A DNA stretch of 64,000 bases from Vibrio crassostreae (GCF_024347415.1 NZ_AP025476.1:2604001-2668000), one strand, 5' to 3'; shown: positions 27,927 to 39,812, numbered from the stretch's first letter. The notes: generated by a model from the sequence alone, not told the origin. A program made the numbers and translations.

Positions 27927-28319
27927 CTAACTGCGGCCAGATAAATTGTTTAAGATAGGACATTCCGTTGAAGCATCACCAGGGCAATCATGAACCCAAG
28001 ATTGCAGTTGAGCTTTCATCTTATTTAATTCAGCAAGCTTCAACTCTATTTCGTCTAACTTCTGCGTTGCCTTCTTTTTTACCTCGTAGCTTTCTCTATC
28101 GGGGTTCATTGCCAAATCAACTAGTGCTTTACACTCATCAAGGGTAAATCCAACCATTTTAGCTCTTAGTACAAACTCCAACTGTTCGATGTGAATCTCG
28201 CCGTATTGCCTATAGCCGTTTTCTGAACGATGTGGAGGACTCATCATGCCTTTACTTTCGTAAAAACGAATGGATTTCGCTGTTGTACCAACACGCTTCG
28301 CTACTTCGCCAATATTCAC
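27927..28319 (-). CDS. cueR: Cu(I)-responsive MerR-family regulator CueR
   Basis: Activator of copper-efflux genes, 131 residues. The MerR helix-turn-helix is at the N-terminus (NIGEVAKRVGTTAKSIRFYESKGMM). A dimerisation helix follows, then the metal loop DCPGDASTECPIL with two cysteines spaced as Cys112/Cys120 of E. coli CueR. The start is a GTG at 28319 preceded by AGGTAAG; the longer open frame to 28370 would read through an upstream terminator. No copA is adjacent. Proximity to qmcA-nfeD matches the E. coli cueR neighbourhood. Confidence 0.9.
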   Translation of the reverse strand: MNIGEVAKRVGTTAKSIRFYESKGMMSPPHRSENGYRQYGEIHIEQLEFVLRAKMVGFTLDECKALVDLAMNPDRESYEVKKKATQKLDEIELKLAELNKMKAQLQSWVHDCPGDASTECPILNNLSGRS

Positions 28320-28339
28320 AATCTTACCTGTAAGCCTAA

Positions 28340-28380
28340 AATGAAAAACCGCAGTACTGCTGTTATACAATACTGCGGTT
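28340..28380 (-). terminator. terminator of the lipoprotein gene
   Basis: AACCGCAGTA and TACTGCGGTT form perfect 10-base arms (28347-28356, 28371-28380), with TTTTTCATTTT following on the minus strand. It lies 20 bases before the cueR start, so cueR must start transcription very close by or depend on read-through. Confidence 0.85.
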
Positions 28381-28412
28381 GAAAAACATAGTTAGGGCGT
28401 AACGTTAAAGGC

Positions 28413-29216
28413 TTACTCTTGCTCTAACAACCAAATAATAGTTTGAGATTTTTCTTCACTATCTAGCTTGTTGAACCAGTATGAAACCATTTCGATCTCT
28501 TTTGAGCCTTCTAGTGGTGCTGGGTTCGCGTTCTTACGATTCTTGAATGCCCAATCTGTCACTGCAGCTTGCTCTTCTTTGGTTGCTTCACCATACCAGT
28601 AATTCACCATCTCTTGTGCTTGTGATGCTTTTGGTTCTTCAGCAACTACAGCCGCAACAGGCACCGCTACTGGAGCAACAGCGATAGCTGTATGATTATT
28701 TGCGCCATTATAGATTGTGTCGATATACGCTTTCGGCACAATGAAAGTTGTACTCATTACTGAGTTTTGTCCATCAAGTGTAAATTCTAAGTTCTTTTCT
28801 CTTGCTTGCTGAATGTCAGCTTCGCTCAATGGAAATTCAATATATTGAGTCTTTGTGCAGTGTTCGCTGCAGCTCTCTCTTGGAACCTGTCTCTCTTCAA
28901 GGTCTATCGTCTTTCCAAAAAAGCTTACGGTTTCGTATTCTTTATAGCTCTGGAAGTAACTCACATCCATGATAATTGAAGATTCTGGAGCCGAGTTCTG
29001 TGTTACTTCTTTGTTGTATGTAAAGTAAAGTGACGATTTCAGGATATCAGCACCGACGTTCGCTTTACTTTCCGCTACATAAGATTGTCCAGTCACTTGA
29101 ATGTAACCACCTTTTGGCTGTACATCTGCAACTGAGTCTGCAAAATTACTTTGTGAATCGAGTGAACTACAAGCTCCCAAAAATAATGATAATACAACTA
29201 CACTAACTTTATTCAT
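28413..29216 (-). CDS. lipoprotein with repeated C-terminal helical motif, unknown function
   Basis: A 267-residue predicted lipoprotein. The lipobox LFLGAC-S follows a short signal sequence, and the start at 29216 makes this the N-terminus (frame open to 29258). The middle contains a cysteine pair in ESCSEHCTK. The last 70 residues hold two copies of one motif, EMVNYWYGEATKEEQ and EMVSYWFNKLDSEEK, each followed by a Trp-containing helix. Such Tyr-Trp/Glu-Glu motifs also occur at the end of DUF2057-type proteins, but membership is not established. It lies downstream of the porin gene on the same strand. Confidence 0.75.
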   Translation of the reverse strand: MNKVSVVVLSLFLGACSSLDSQSNFADSVADVQPKGGYIQVTGQSYVAESKANVGADILKSSLYFTYNKEVTQNSAPESSIIMDVSYFQSYKEYETVSFFGKTIDLEERQVPRESCSEHCTKTQYIEFPLSEADIQQAREKNLEFTLDGQNSVMSTTFIVPKAYIDTIYNGANNHTAIAVAPVAVPVAAVVAEEPKASQAQEMVNYWYGEATKEEQAAVTDWAFKNRKNANPAPLEGSKEIEMVSYWFNKLDSEEKSQTIIWLLEQE

Positions 29217-29314
29217 TATGACTAATTCCTTATGTTCACTATGGAAAAACGCTGGCAAACAAAATTTACCAGCGTTTTGATTTTTATCTAACTGTTTAAG
29301 CTAAAGATTCTAGC

Positions 29315-30454
29315 TTAGAAACCGTACTCAAGACCAACGCGAGTTACGATATCTGTATCAGCGTCACCAACAGTACGACCCGCTACACGTAGGTAAGGTA
29401 CGAAACCGTTATGAACAGCCATTAGCTGACCAGAAATAGTGTTGCTGTCTGAGTTAGCATCTTTAGAACCATTTGTTTCAGACTCAAGGTTAGCTGCGTA
29501 ACCTAGTTTGAAACCGATTGGACCATTCCAGTATTGACCAATGATTGAGTAAGAATCTTGAGTCACTTTACGGATTCCGTTATCTAGCTCTTCGCCTTTA
29601 TATGCTGCTGCGATACCGAAACCAGCTGGTAGACTAGCTTCAAAACCTACGATGTATGCGAATGTATCGTCATCGTAACCAGCTACAGTATCAGTTAGGT
29701 AAATTTCACCTTTAGGCGTAGTTACGTTGCCGTTTGCATCTTTAATGTCTTCTTGAGCTACAACATACTCACCACCAGTCTCCGCTACTACACGAGTACC
29801 AGATTCAACCGCACCCATGAATGTTACTTTTTCGAAGCTGTACTTAGCACTTGCACCAACAAAGTTTGCATCACGAGTCGCTGCACCGCCACCGTTGTCG
29901 TTATCATCACGACCAACAGAAGCTGCAAAAGAGAAACCACCAAATTTAGCTGAATCGTAACGTACTTGGTTAGATTGACGATCGTAGTGACCGTTGATGC
30001 CGCCCCAATCGAATACAGAACCTAAACCAGGGTTAGAGAATGGCCAGTCGACGATTTCGTATAGTGGTGTAAGAACACGACCCACACGAAGGTTACCCCA
30101 AGAGCCAGAAGCACCAACGAACGTATCACGGAAACCTAGAACACCACCTGAAACGCCACCGTGAGACCAGTCTGTGCTATCTACGTAGCCAGATTCGATC
30201 TGCATTGTGATAGTAACGTCTTCAAACATATCTTTGTGAGCACGGAAGCCGATACGAGATTCGTTCTCTACTGCGTAACCAGAGCTAGAGTCATTGTTGT
30301 CAGTTGTGTTGTAGTTCACTAGAGAGATAGCTGCAACACCGTAAACGTCAACGTTGAAGTCAGAGTTGATACCAACTTCTTTCGCCATTACGCCTGTCGA
30401 TAAAAGTGCAACAGATGCACCTAGTAGAGTACGTTTGAAAATTTTGTTTTCCAT
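29315..30454 (-). CDS. outer-membrane porin
   Basis: General Gram-negative trimeric porin of 379 residues. The signal peptide ends in STGVMA, just before KEVGINSDF. Beta-strand patterns run throughout, a loop with RVGRVLTPLYE matches the constriction-loop region, and the C-terminal Phe in RVGLEYGF is the signal for BAM assembly. It belongs to the OmpU/OmpT-like vibrio porins, but which one cannot be told. TTAGGAG precedes the ATG. Porins of this kind are typical ToxR and CRP targets; a possible CRP-like site is at 30696-30711. Confidence 0.88.
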   Translation of the reverse strand: MENKIFKRTLLGASVALLSTGVMAKEVGINSDFNVDVYGVAAISLVNYNTTDNNDSSSGYAVENESRIGFRAHKDMFEDVTITMQIESGYVDSTDWSHGGVSGGVLGFRDTFVGASGSWGNLRVGRVLTPLYEIVDWPFSNPGLGSVFDWGGINGHYDRQSNQVRYDSAKFGGFSFAASVGRDDNDNGGGAATRDANFVGASAKYSFEKVTFMGAVESGTRVVAETGGEYVVAQEDIKDANGNVTTPKGEIYLTDTVAGYDDDTFAYIVGFEASLPAGFGIAAAYKGEELDNGIRKVTQDSYSIIGQYWNGPIGFKLGYAANLESETNGSKDANSDSNTISGQLMAVHNGFVPYLRVAGRTVGDADTDIVTRVGLEYGF

Positions 30455-30979
30455 GGAATAAAACTCCTAAAAATGGATATAGCTGTTTGAATATTCCCCG
30501 CCTAAAGTTGGCCGCCGTAGAGAGAAATACCTTTTCTTGTTTGAGAACCCTAAACTCTGAATTCTCTATTTCCTTTCTGGTTATACACATCGTGTGCATC
30601 CATGGCATTAAGACTAACTTCGCCCTCAAAAAGATCAATGAGAACTTAATTTTCATCTAAAAAAATATGAGTTGGTGCAAATTTAGTAGGTACTTAGTGA
30701 TCCAGATCGACAAATTGTAAAGCTCACAACCAAAAACAATAAAAACAATAAATATCAACCACTTGAATGGAGCTCGCCCTTATAAAAATAGAAGTGACTC
30801 GCATTTTTGATACAACTACAATGGTATTTCATTAATGTTGAGCAGCGTCACTGTCCTGATTTTAGAGTTCGTATAGGAACAAAATTCTCAACAATTAAAA
30901 AGCCCTCATTTTTATATCAGAAACAAAAAAGGCACTCCCTTGAAAGGAGTGCCTTTGAGCTTTTTTTATCTGTATTTAC
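30455..30979. other. intergenic porin-ligA: porin promoter region
   Basis: A 525-base region without a credible gene. Adjacent to the porin is a long leader. AGTGA-TCCAGA-TCGAC at 30696-30711 resembles a CRP site (8 of 10 core bases). The ligA terminator closes the far end (30925-30957). About 120 bases in the middle show nothing recognisable. Confidence 0.5.
30925..30957 (-). terminator. ligA terminator
   Basis: AAAGGCACTCC and GGAGTGCCTTT pair, and the minus strand continues into T6. The plus side also has a T-run after a spacer, so it may work both ways. Confidence 0.87.
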
Positions 30980-33047
<2,068 letters not shown>

Positions 33048-33084
33048 TATAAATATAGATTATTTACAAGGCTAAACAATACGG

Positions 33085-34128
33085 CTAGGCATTCGATGCC
33101 GTCATAAAGTCTCTGATTTGCTTGCGGTAGTCAGACAAACGGTTTGGTGTCATTAGGTTGCGTGACTCATCCAAAACGTTTCCGCCCATATCATCAGCAA
33201 TTTTCTGCGCTGCACTCAGCATCACATTGAAGTTTTGATCTGCTTGACCGTAACAAGGCAACGTCATAAAGAACGAAATACCTTTCGTCGTGAAGTCAGC
33301 AGGGTCGTCATGTTCTAGAGTACCCGGCTGCATCATGTTCGCTACGCTGAAAATAACTTTTGGTTCGTCACTCGATTGCGCAAAGCAGTGGTAGATAGAC
33401 ATCTCACCGTAAGTTAAACCGTTGTTCTCCATACTGCGGAAAAGCTCAGTACCCACAAATGGGATCTCTCCAGCACAGTGAACATTAAGAACGATCACTT
33501 CTAAGCCAAGTTCTTCGTCTGGCTTCGCTTCTTCAACAGGTACGCTTTGTGGAGTAACGTCTTCTTTCGCAACAACAGGCTCACTTTGAGTGAACGTTTC
33601 GTTTGAAACAAGTGGGTCATCAACCGTCTCAGAAGTTTCTTCAAACGAACCGTACTGCTCTTTAAAGCCAGCATGGTTTTCTTTTTGTTCGTCGGTCAAC
33701 TCAAAGCTTGGAACTTCAGGTTCAATAACCTTCTCTTCTTCAAGCTCTTCCGACTCACTTTCAACCTTGATTGGGTCTTCAACACTGAAAGAAGGAAGAT
33801 CATTCAATTCGATGTCGTCTTCGTGAGCTTCTTTCATTTTTGGCGCTGTCAGTGGATCTGAATCGATCAGAGGATCAGTCGCAGATGGCGAAACAGCAAA
33901 ATCCGGTTCTTTACGTTCTTTTCGGATTATCTCAAAATCATCTTCTGGGGCGAATGAACGGTTTGGGATAGTTTCTGCTTCATCTAAGCTATCGTTATCA
34001 AGCTTACCAAGCGGCTTATCACCAAACTTTGCTTTCCCTTCTTTTTTACTCGTCCACAGACCGTGGAACAATAATGCGGCGATAGCTAGTGCGCCAACAA
34101 TAATGAGTACAAATCGCAATTCCTGCAT
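33085..34128 (-). CDS. zipA: cell division protein ZipA
   Basis: Inner-membrane anchor that tethers FtsZ to the membrane in the division ring. It has 347 residues. The N-terminal membrane segment (about 5-24) is followed by a short basic stretch. A long acidic, Pro/Glu-rich linker (about 45-205) comes next. The C-terminal FtsZ-binding domain begins about 210 ([22 protein letters not shown]) and ends [10 protein letters not shown]. Divergent from cysZ across 229 bases. Confidence 0.95.
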   Translation of the reverse strand: MQELRFVLIIVGALAIAALLFHGLWTSKKEGKAKFGDKPLGKLDNDSLDEAETIPNRSFAPEDDFEIIRKERKEPDFAVSPSATDPLIDSDPLTAPKMKEAHEDDIELNDLPSFSVEDPIKVESESEELEEEKVIEPEVPSFELTDEQKENHAGFKEQYGSFEETSETVDDPLVSNETFTQSEPVVAKEDVTPQSVPVEEAKPDEELGLEVIVLNVHCAGEIPFVGTELFRSMENNGLTYGEMSIYHCFAQSSDEPKVIFSVANMMQPGTLEHDDPADFTTKGISFFMTLPCYGQADQNFNVMLSAAQKIADDMGGNVLDESRNLMTPNRLSDYRKQIRDFMTASNA

Positions 34129-34357
34129 TTTTCGCTCTCAGCTTTCTTAGTCAACTAGCGATAAACACGCTGTCACTAAGTTGGGTTAATTTGGCTAATC
34201 TCACTACTCTATCAAAAGTAGCTACTGTTTTAGAACAACTTAATACAATTAGTTCCTTACATGGTGTGATTTTCACCACGCTTTTTTTCTTAATTTTGGT
34301 CGAGTACACTAGACATGTTTGCTATTTAATCAAATTCACATGTGACCTAATTTAAAT

Positions 34358-35116
34358 ATGACTATTGAATCTGTTCCCCGCTCCGGCTTTGGCTATTTTA
34401 TTTTCGGAATAAAAATCGCTTTGTCACCGAGCATTCGTAAGTTTGTACTCATGCCACTTATCGCGAACGTGTTACTCGTTGGTGGTGCCTTGTTTTATAT
34501 CTTCTCCAACCTAAACACTTGGATTGAAGGTTGGATTGGTGCGTTACCAAGCTTCTTATCGTGGTTGTCATACATTTTATGGCCATTACTAGTGTTAACC
34601 ATCTTGGCCACGTTCTCGTATTTCTTTAGTACGCTCGCTAACTTCATTGCCGCACCGTTCAACGGCTTGCTCGCGGAAAAAGTTGAAGAGTTGCTGAGCG
34701 GTAAAAAAGTGAATGACGATGGTTTACTTGATGTTCTCAAAGATACCCCACGTATATTAGCGAGAGAATGGCGCAAGCTTGTCTACGTTCTGCCAAAAGC
34801 GATCGGTTTATTCCTACTTTTGTTAATTCCAGCACTAGGGCAAACCGTTGCACCGTTTTTATGGTTCATCTTCACAGCATGGATGTTAGCGATTCAATAC
34901 GCTGACTACCCGTTCGATAATCATAAAATCAAGTTCGATGACATGAGAAACAATTTGAAACAAAAACAAGGTAAGAGCTACAGCTTCGGTGCGCTTGTTT
35001 CTGTTTTCACGACCATTCCAATTTTAAACCTGATTGTAATGCCCGTTGCCGTTTGTGGCGCAACAGCAATGTGGGTTGCTGAGTTTAAAGACCAAGCCCT
35101 ACGCTCACGTCTATAG
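34358..35116 (+). CDS. cysZ: sulfate transporter CysZ
   Basis: Inner-membrane sulfate uptake protein feeding cysteine synthesis. It has 252 residues with four main hydrophobic regions (about 32-55, 70-97, 145-172 and 210-230), and the region YADYPFDNHKIKF is characteristic of the family. No strong ribosome site is seen before the ATG. It lies upstream of cysK as in E. coli, but the 237-base gap and a hairpin suggest separate control. Confidence 0.94.
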   Translation: MTIESVPRSGFGYFIFGIKIALSPSIRKFVLMPLIANVLLVGGALFYIFSNLNTWIEGWIGALPSFLSWLSYILWPLLVLTILATFSYFFSTLANFIAAPFNGLLAEKVEELLSGKKVNDDGLLDVLKDTPRILAREWRKLVYVLPKAIGLFLLLLIPALGQTVAPFLWFIFTAWMLAIQYADYPFDNHKIKFDDMRNNLKQKQGKSYSFGALVSVFTTIPILNLIVMPVAVCGATAMWVAEFKDQALRSRL

Positions 35117-35151
35117 TTCTCGTCTTTAACCCTGCCTATACTTCCTAGTTT

Positions 35152-35192
35152 CGCCTATCTTTTTGAAGTTCTGATTTCAATAAAGATAGGCG
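35152..35192 (+). terminator. hairpin after cysZ
   Basis: CGCCTATCTTT and AAAGATAGGCG are perfect 11-base arms with a 19-base loop. There is no T-tract after it, so it is a possible rather than a clear terminator. Confidence 0.5.
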
Positions 35193-35353
35193 TCAATTCT
35201 GCTACATATCTATATGATATAACTTTTTAATCCTTTTACCTTTTTTTCAACTTGTTTAATCTAAATTCAAGCTGAACAAACATCGAAAGACACTAGACGG
35301 TAAAGTGATTGATATACTACGTTTAGTTCTGTCATTAAATGAAGGAATATCGC

Positions 35354-36322
35354 ATGAGCAAGATCTACGAAGACAACACCCTAACGATTGGTAACACACC
35401 TCTAGTCCGCCTTAACAAAGTAAGCAAAGGTAACGTCCTAGCTAAGATCGAAGCTCGTAACCCAAGCTTCAGTGTTAAGTGTCGTATCGGTTCAAACATG
35501 ATCTGGGAAGCAGAAAAAGCAGGTACGCTGAAGCCAGGTATTGAGCTTGTTGAACCGACTAGTGGTAACACTGGTGTTGCTCTTGCATTCGTAGCTGCAG
35601 CGCGCGGTTACAAGCTAACACTAACGATGCCTGAGTCAATGAGCCTAGAACGTCGTAAGTTGCTTAAAGCGCTTGGCGCAAACCTAGTGCTGACTGAAGC
35701 GCCAAAAGGCATGAACGGCGCGATAGCTAAAGCAGAAGAGATTGTTGCTTCAGATCCAAGTAAATACCTACTACTACAACAATTCAATAACCCAGCAAAC
35801 CCACAAATTCACGAGCAGACGACTGGTCCTGAAATTTGGGAAGCAACAGACGGCGAAATCGACGTGTTTGTAGCGGGTGTTGGTACGGGTGGTACTATCA
35901 CTGGTACAAGTCGTTACATTAAAGGTGAAAAAGGCAAAGCGATTACTTCAGTAGCAGTTGAACCAGCTGAGTCTCCAGTCATTGCACAAGCGCTTGCAGG
36001 CGAAGAAATCAAGCCAGCTCCACACAAAATTCAAGGTATCGGTGCAGGTTTCATCCCTGGAAACCTAGATTTAGATATTATTGACCGTGTTGAATCGGTA
36101 ACTTCTGAAGAAGCGATTGAGATGGCTCAACGCCTAATGAAAGAAGAAGGTATTCTTGCAGGTATCTCATCTGGCGCGGCAGTTGTAGCTGCGAACAGAA
36201 TCGCAGAACTGCCTGAATTTGCAGGAAAAACTATCGTTACCGTACTACCAAGCTCTGGTGAGCGTTACCTAAGTACAGCCCTATTTGCTGGCATCTTTAC
36301 GGAAAAAGAGAACCAACAATAA
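35354..36322 (+). CDS. cysK: cysteine synthase A
   Basis: PLP enzyme making cysteine from O-acetylserine and sulfide. It has 322 residues. The PLP lysine is in [11 protein letters not shown], the substrate loop [10 protein letters not shown] is clear, and the phosphate-binding GTGGTITG is present. The frame opens at 35339, but AAGGAATATCGC puts the start at 35354, giving [14 protein letters not shown] poor -35 and TATACT at 35313-35318 would suit an activator-dependent (CysB) promoter; this is inference. Confidence 0.96.
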   Translation: MSKIYEDNTLTIGNTPLVRLNKVSKGNVLAKIEARNPSFSVKCRIGSNMIWEAEKAGTLKPGIELVEPTSGNTGVALAFVAAARGYKLTLTMPESMSLERRKLLKALGANLVLTEAPKGMNGAIAKAEEIVASDPSKYLLLQQFNNPANPQIHEQTTGPEIWEATDGEIDVFVAGVGTGGTITGTSRYIKGEKGKAITSVAVEPAESPVIAQALAGEEIKPAPHKIQGIGAGFIPGNLDLDIIDRVESVTSEEAIEMAQRLMKEEGILAGISSGAAVVAANRIAELPEFAGKTIVTVLPSSGERYLSTALFAGIFTEKENQQ

Positions 36323-36624
36323 TATGTGGTCAAATCAATTTTTCGTCCAAAAAAGCCCCGTTTAGGGGCTTTTTTGTTGATCCCTGCCCCACCTTTGGTA
36401 ATATCGGGTCTGTTTTATTTTTCGCTTCAAAATAAAAGAAGCAATAAACAAATTCTGAAAGTCATGAGTACTCAACAAAAGACGACCATGGCTGGATAAA
36501 AATTTATAACCAGTCTAAGTTCTAACACGAACATGGCGTACTAGCCTCTAGCGCATTTGGGCTAAAGCAGTTAAGCTAATCTGGTTACAAACTTACAAAA
36601 AATAAATTAATTGGGGTATATAAA
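36323..36624. other. intergenic cysK-ptsH: pts promoter region
   Basis: Apart from the cysK terminator, this AT-rich stretch must hold the ptsHI-crr promoters. No CRP or Mlc site could be recognised by eye with confidence, and no ORF was found. Confidence 0.4.
36349..36376 (+). terminator. cysK terminator
   Basis: AAAAAAGCCCC and GGGGCTTTTTT pair perfectly around GTTTA. Confidence 0.93.
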
Positions 36625-36882
36625 ATGTACGAGAAGCAAGTAGAAATCACAGCAGAAAACGGTCTTCACACTCGTCCAGCTGCACAGTTCGTTAAAGAAG
36701 CAAAATCTTTCGACGCTGACATCACAGTGACTTCTAATGGCAAAAGCGCTAGCGCGAAAAGCCTGTTCAAACTACAAACTTTAGGCCTAGTAAAAGGTAC
36801 TAACGTTACTATTTCAGCTGAAGGTCCTCAAGCTCAGCAAGCAGTTGACCACCTAGTTGCTCTTATGGATCAACTACACTAA
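36625..36882 (+). CDS. ptsH: PTS phosphocarrier protein HPr
   Basis: Small cytoplasmic phosphocarrier passing phosphate from EI to the sugar-specific IIA proteins. It has 85 residues. His15 in NGLHTRPAA is the phosphorylated residue, and Ser46 in [11 protein letters not shown] is in the conserved regulatory position. First gene of the ptsH-ptsI-crr cluster. GGGG upstream of the ATG serves as ribosome site. Confidence 0.98.
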   Translation: MYEKQVEITAENGLHTRPAAQFVKEAKSFDADITVTSNGKSASAKSLFKLQTLGLVKGTNVTISAEGPQAQQAVDHLVALMDQLH

Positions 36883-36898
36883 TACGGTCTCCTTCTTT

Positions 36899-36929
36899 CA
36901 AAGCCATTTTGCATAGCAAAGTGGCTTTG
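36899..36929 (+). other. strong intercistronic hairpin ptsH-ptsI
   Basis: CAAAGCCATTTTGC pairs with GCAAAGTGGCTTTG (14 pairs, one G-U) around a three-base loop ATA. There is no T-run, so it is likely an mRNA-stabilising or partial-termination structure that leaves ptsH mRNA in excess of ptsI. Confidence 0.6.
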
Positions 36930-37018
36930 TTCGAAATAGATAGGAATAAGCGCGACATTAGTCGACGACTTAAAGTCACACACTCTCCCGTTTACAGTTG
37001 AACAACTAAGGTAAGGCT

Positions 37019-38743
37019 ATGATTTCAGGCATCCTAGCATCTCCTGGTATTGCTTTCGGTAAAGCACTACTACTTCAAGAAGATGAAATTGTCCTAAACA
37101 CTCAATCTATCTCTGACGACCAAGTTGAAGCAGAAGTACAGCGTTTCTTTGACGCTCGTAACAAATCTTCTCAGCAACTTGAAGTTGTTAAGCAAAAAGC
37201 ACTTGAAACTTTTGGCGAAGAAAAAGAAGCAATCTTTGAAGGCCACATCATGCTGCTTGAAGATGAAGAGCTAGAAGAAGAGATTTTAGCACTCATCAAG
37301 AAAGACAAAATGCACGCAGACAACGCGATCCACACTGTGATCGAAGAGCAAGCTGTTGCACTAGAGTCTCTTGATGATGAGTACCTAAAAGAACGTGCAA
37401 CTGATATCCGTGATATCGGTACTCGTTTCGTTAAAAATGCTCTAGGCATCAACATTGTATCTCTAGCAGACATCAATGAAGAAGTTATCCTAGTAGCTTA
37501 CGACCTAACGCCATCTGAAACTGCACAAATCAACCTAGACTACGTTCTTGGTTTCGCTTGTGACATCGGCGGTCGTACATCTCATACTTCAATCATGGCA
37601 CGTTCTCTTGAGCTTCCAGCTATCGTTGGTACTAACGATATCACTAAGCAAGTTAAGAACGGCGACATGCTTGTGCTAGACGCGATGAACAACAAGATCA
37701 TCATCAACCCTTCTGAAGCTGAATTAGCGGAAGCTAAGAAAATCAAAGCAGATTTCGAAGCAGAAGCGGCTGAACTAGCAAAACTAAAAGATTTGCATGC
37801 TGAAACTCTAGACGGTCACCGTGTAGAAGTTTGTGGCAACATCGGTACAGTAAAAGACTGTGACGGTATCCTGCGTAACGGCGGTGAAGGCGTTGGTCTG
37901 TACCGTACTGAATTCCTATTTATGGACCGTGACGCGCTTCCTACTGAAGAAGAGCAATACGTTGCTTACAAAGAAGTAGCTGAAGCAATGGAAGGCGAGT
38001 CAGTGATTATCCGTACTATGGATATCGGTGGCGACAAAGACCTACCATACATGGACCTTCCACAAGAGATGAACCCTTTCCTAGGCTGGCGTGCAGTACG
38101 TATCAGCTTGGATCGTCGTGAAATCCTACGTGACCAACTACGTGGCATCCTACGCGCATCTGCACACGGTAAACTACGTATCATGTTCCCAATGATCATT
38201 TCTGTTGAAGAGATCCGTGAACTGAAAAAAGCAATCGAAGAGTACAAAGTTGAACTTCGCGCTGAAGGCCTAGCTTTCGATGAAGAAATCGAAATCGGCG
38301 TAATGGTTGAGACTCCAGCTGCTGCTGCAATCGCACACCACCTAGCGAAAGAAGTATCTTTCTTCTCTATCGGTACTAACGACCTAACGCAATACACTCT
38401 TGCGGTAGACCGTGGTAACGAAATGATTTCTCACCTATATAACCCACTATCTCCTGCTGTTCTTACAGTAATCAAGCAAGTGATCGACGCATCACACGCT
38501 GAAGGTAAGTGGACTGGTATGTGTGGTGAACTTGCTGGTGATGAGCGTGCAACGCTACTTCTTCTTGGTATGGGTCTAGATGAGTTCTCTATGAGCGGTA
38601 TCTCTATCCCTAAAGTTAAGAAGGTAATTCGTAACTCTAACTTCGCTGAAGTTAAAGCTATGGCTGACGAAGCACTATCTCTACCTACAGCTGCAGAAAT
38701 TGAAGCTTGCGTAGAAAAATTCATCGCTGAGAAAACTCAGTAA
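37019..38743 (+). CDS. ptsI: PTS enzyme I
   Basis: Takes phosphate from PEP and passes it to HPr, starting the PTS cascade. It has 574 residues (E. coli 575). The active-site histidine is His189 in [12 protein letters not shown]. The PEP-binding C-terminal barrel shows [23 protein letters not shown] and the cysteine motif [19 protein letters not shown] precedes the ATG. Operon partner of ptsH (136-base gap with hairpin) and crr (106-base gap). Confidence 0.98.
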   Translation: MISGILASPGIAFGKALLLQEDEIVLNTQSISDDQVEAEVQRFFDARNKSSQQLEVVKQKALETFGEEKEAIFEGHIMLLEDEELEEEILALIKKDKMHADNAIHTVIEEQAVALESLDDEYLKERATDIRDIGTRFVKNALGINIVSLADINEEVILVAYDLTPSETAQINLDYVLGFACDIGGRTSHTSIMARSLELPAIVGTNDITKQVKNGDMLVLDAMNNKIIINPSEAELAEAKKIKADFEAEAAELAKLKDLHAETLDGHRVEVCGNIGTVKDCDGILRNGGEGVGLYRTEFLFMDRDALPTEEEQYVAYKEVAEAMEGESVIIRTMDIGGDKDLPYMDLPQEMNPFLGWRAVRISLDRREILRDQLRGILRASAHGKLRIMFPMIISVEEIRELKKAIEEYKVELRAEGLAFDEEIEIGVMVETPAAAAIAHHLAKEVSFFSIGTNDLTQYTLAVDRGNEMISHLYNPLSPAVLTVIKQVIDASHAEGKWTGMCGELAGDERATLLLLGMGLDEFSMSGISIPKVKKVIRNSNFAEVKAMADEALSLPTAAEIEACVEKFIAEKTQ

Positions 38744-38763
38744 TCGCCAAATGCTTAATAAAG

Positions 38764-38789
38764 TTAGACGGCTAAAAATAGTCGTCTAA
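38764..38789 (+). other. hairpin between ptsI and crr
   Basis: TTAGACGGCT and AGTCGTCTAA pair (one G-U) around AAAAAT, followed by TTTGTTAG. It is a possible weak terminator or attenuator ahead of crr; a separate crr promoter may follow it. Confidence 0.45.
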
Positions 38790-38849
38790 TTTGTTAGATT
38801 GGTATAGTATATTCTACAGAATAAAACTAAACGTTAGGAGCATGACACA

Positions 38850-39359
38850 ATGGGTCTGTTTGACAAACTGAAAAAGCTTGTATCTGATGACAGCGCTGAT
38901 GCTGGTGCAATCGAAATCATCGCACCTCTTTCTGGTGAAATCGTAAACATCGAAGATGTGCCAGATGTAGTTTTCGCTGAAAAAATCGTTGGTGACGGCA
39001 TCGCGATCAAACCAGCTGGCGACAAAATGGTAGCTCCAGTTAACGGTACTATCGGTAAGATCTTCGAAACTAACCACGCATTCTCTATCGAGTCTGACGA
39101 CGGTGTTGAGCTTTTCGTTCACTTCGGTATCGATACTGTTGAACTTAAAGGCGAAGGCTTCACTCGTGTAGCTGAAGAAGGTCAATCTGTTAAAGCTGGT
39201 GACACTATCATCACTTTCGACCTAGCGCTTCTAGAAGAGAAAGCGAAATCTACGCTTACTCCAGTTGTTATCTCTAACATGGACGAAATCAAAGAGCTGA
39301 ACAAGCTTTCTGGTTCTGTAACTGTTGGCGAAACTCCAGTTCTTAAAGTAACTAAGTAA
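38850..39359 (+). CDS. crr: PTS glucose-specific IIA component (IIA-Glc)
   Basis: Soluble IIA that phosphorylates IIB-Glc-type domains and regulates adenylate cyclase and non-PTS permeases. It has 169 residues, same as E. coli. The two active histidines, His76 and His91 counting Met1 (75 and 90 in mature numbering), lie in NHAFSIES and [11 protein letters not shown]. The ribosome site is AGGAGC. It is the likely phosphate donor for the IIA-less NagE in this window. Confidence 0.97.
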   Translation: MGLFDKLKKLVSDDSADAGAIEIIAPLSGEIVNIEDVPDVVFAEKIVGDGIAIKPAGDKMVAPVNGTIGKIFETNHAFSIESDDGVELFVHFGIDTVELKGEGFTRVAEEGQSVKAGDTIITFDLALLEEKAKSTLTPVVISNMDEIKELNKLSGSVTVGETPVLKVTK

Positions 39360-39384
39360 TTTCGATTACTTATCTGCTTTAATT

Positions 39385-39413
39385 AAAACGCTACCTAAGG
39401 GTGGCGTTTTTTG
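39385..39413 (+). terminator. ptsHI-crr terminator
   Basis: AACGCTACC and GGTGGCGTT pair (one G-T) around a short loop and end in T6. Confidence 0.88.
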
Positions 39414-39648
39414 TGCCTGCTGTTTTTTTCAATACCTCAGATAGCAATACTGACTATCACACCAAAACTCTTCTCCAAGCTCCCTCAAAGAATCACAACC
39501 ACACTGACCGTTTGCGCCCTACTACCCAACTAGGTTTTGACTAAACGTTATTAAGCGCTATTCAATGCATTTCGCCTATACATCAAATTACACTTGTGAT
39601 GTGTAACAAACAGCAGTTCTCTGATATCTCGTTCTACTCGATTCTGAG

Positions 39649-39745
39649 ATGACGACTAAAGACTTCGATTCAGGTAAGCAATAGAAGATCAATACCACCC
39701 TGTAGTCGTCATTCCCTACAGTGAGGAAAAAGCGTGATAGGGAAT
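39649..39745. repeat. nested palindromic element, possibly a dispersed Vibrio repeat
   Basis: ATGACGACTA (39649-39658) recurs inverted as TAGTCGTCAT (39703-39712). A second inverted pair, ATTCCCTA (39711-39718) and TAGGGAAT (39738-39745), adjoins it and shares two bases. The layout GTCATTCC...GGGAATCTC resembles short non-coding repeats scattered in vibrio genomes; the second part of that statement is from memory and was not searched. Confidence 0.5.
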
Positions 39746-39812
39746 CTCGCTTTTGCTTCTGTTTACCCGCACTACACTTTTCCAAATACACCTTCACCAA
39801 ATTTCAGGCAAT

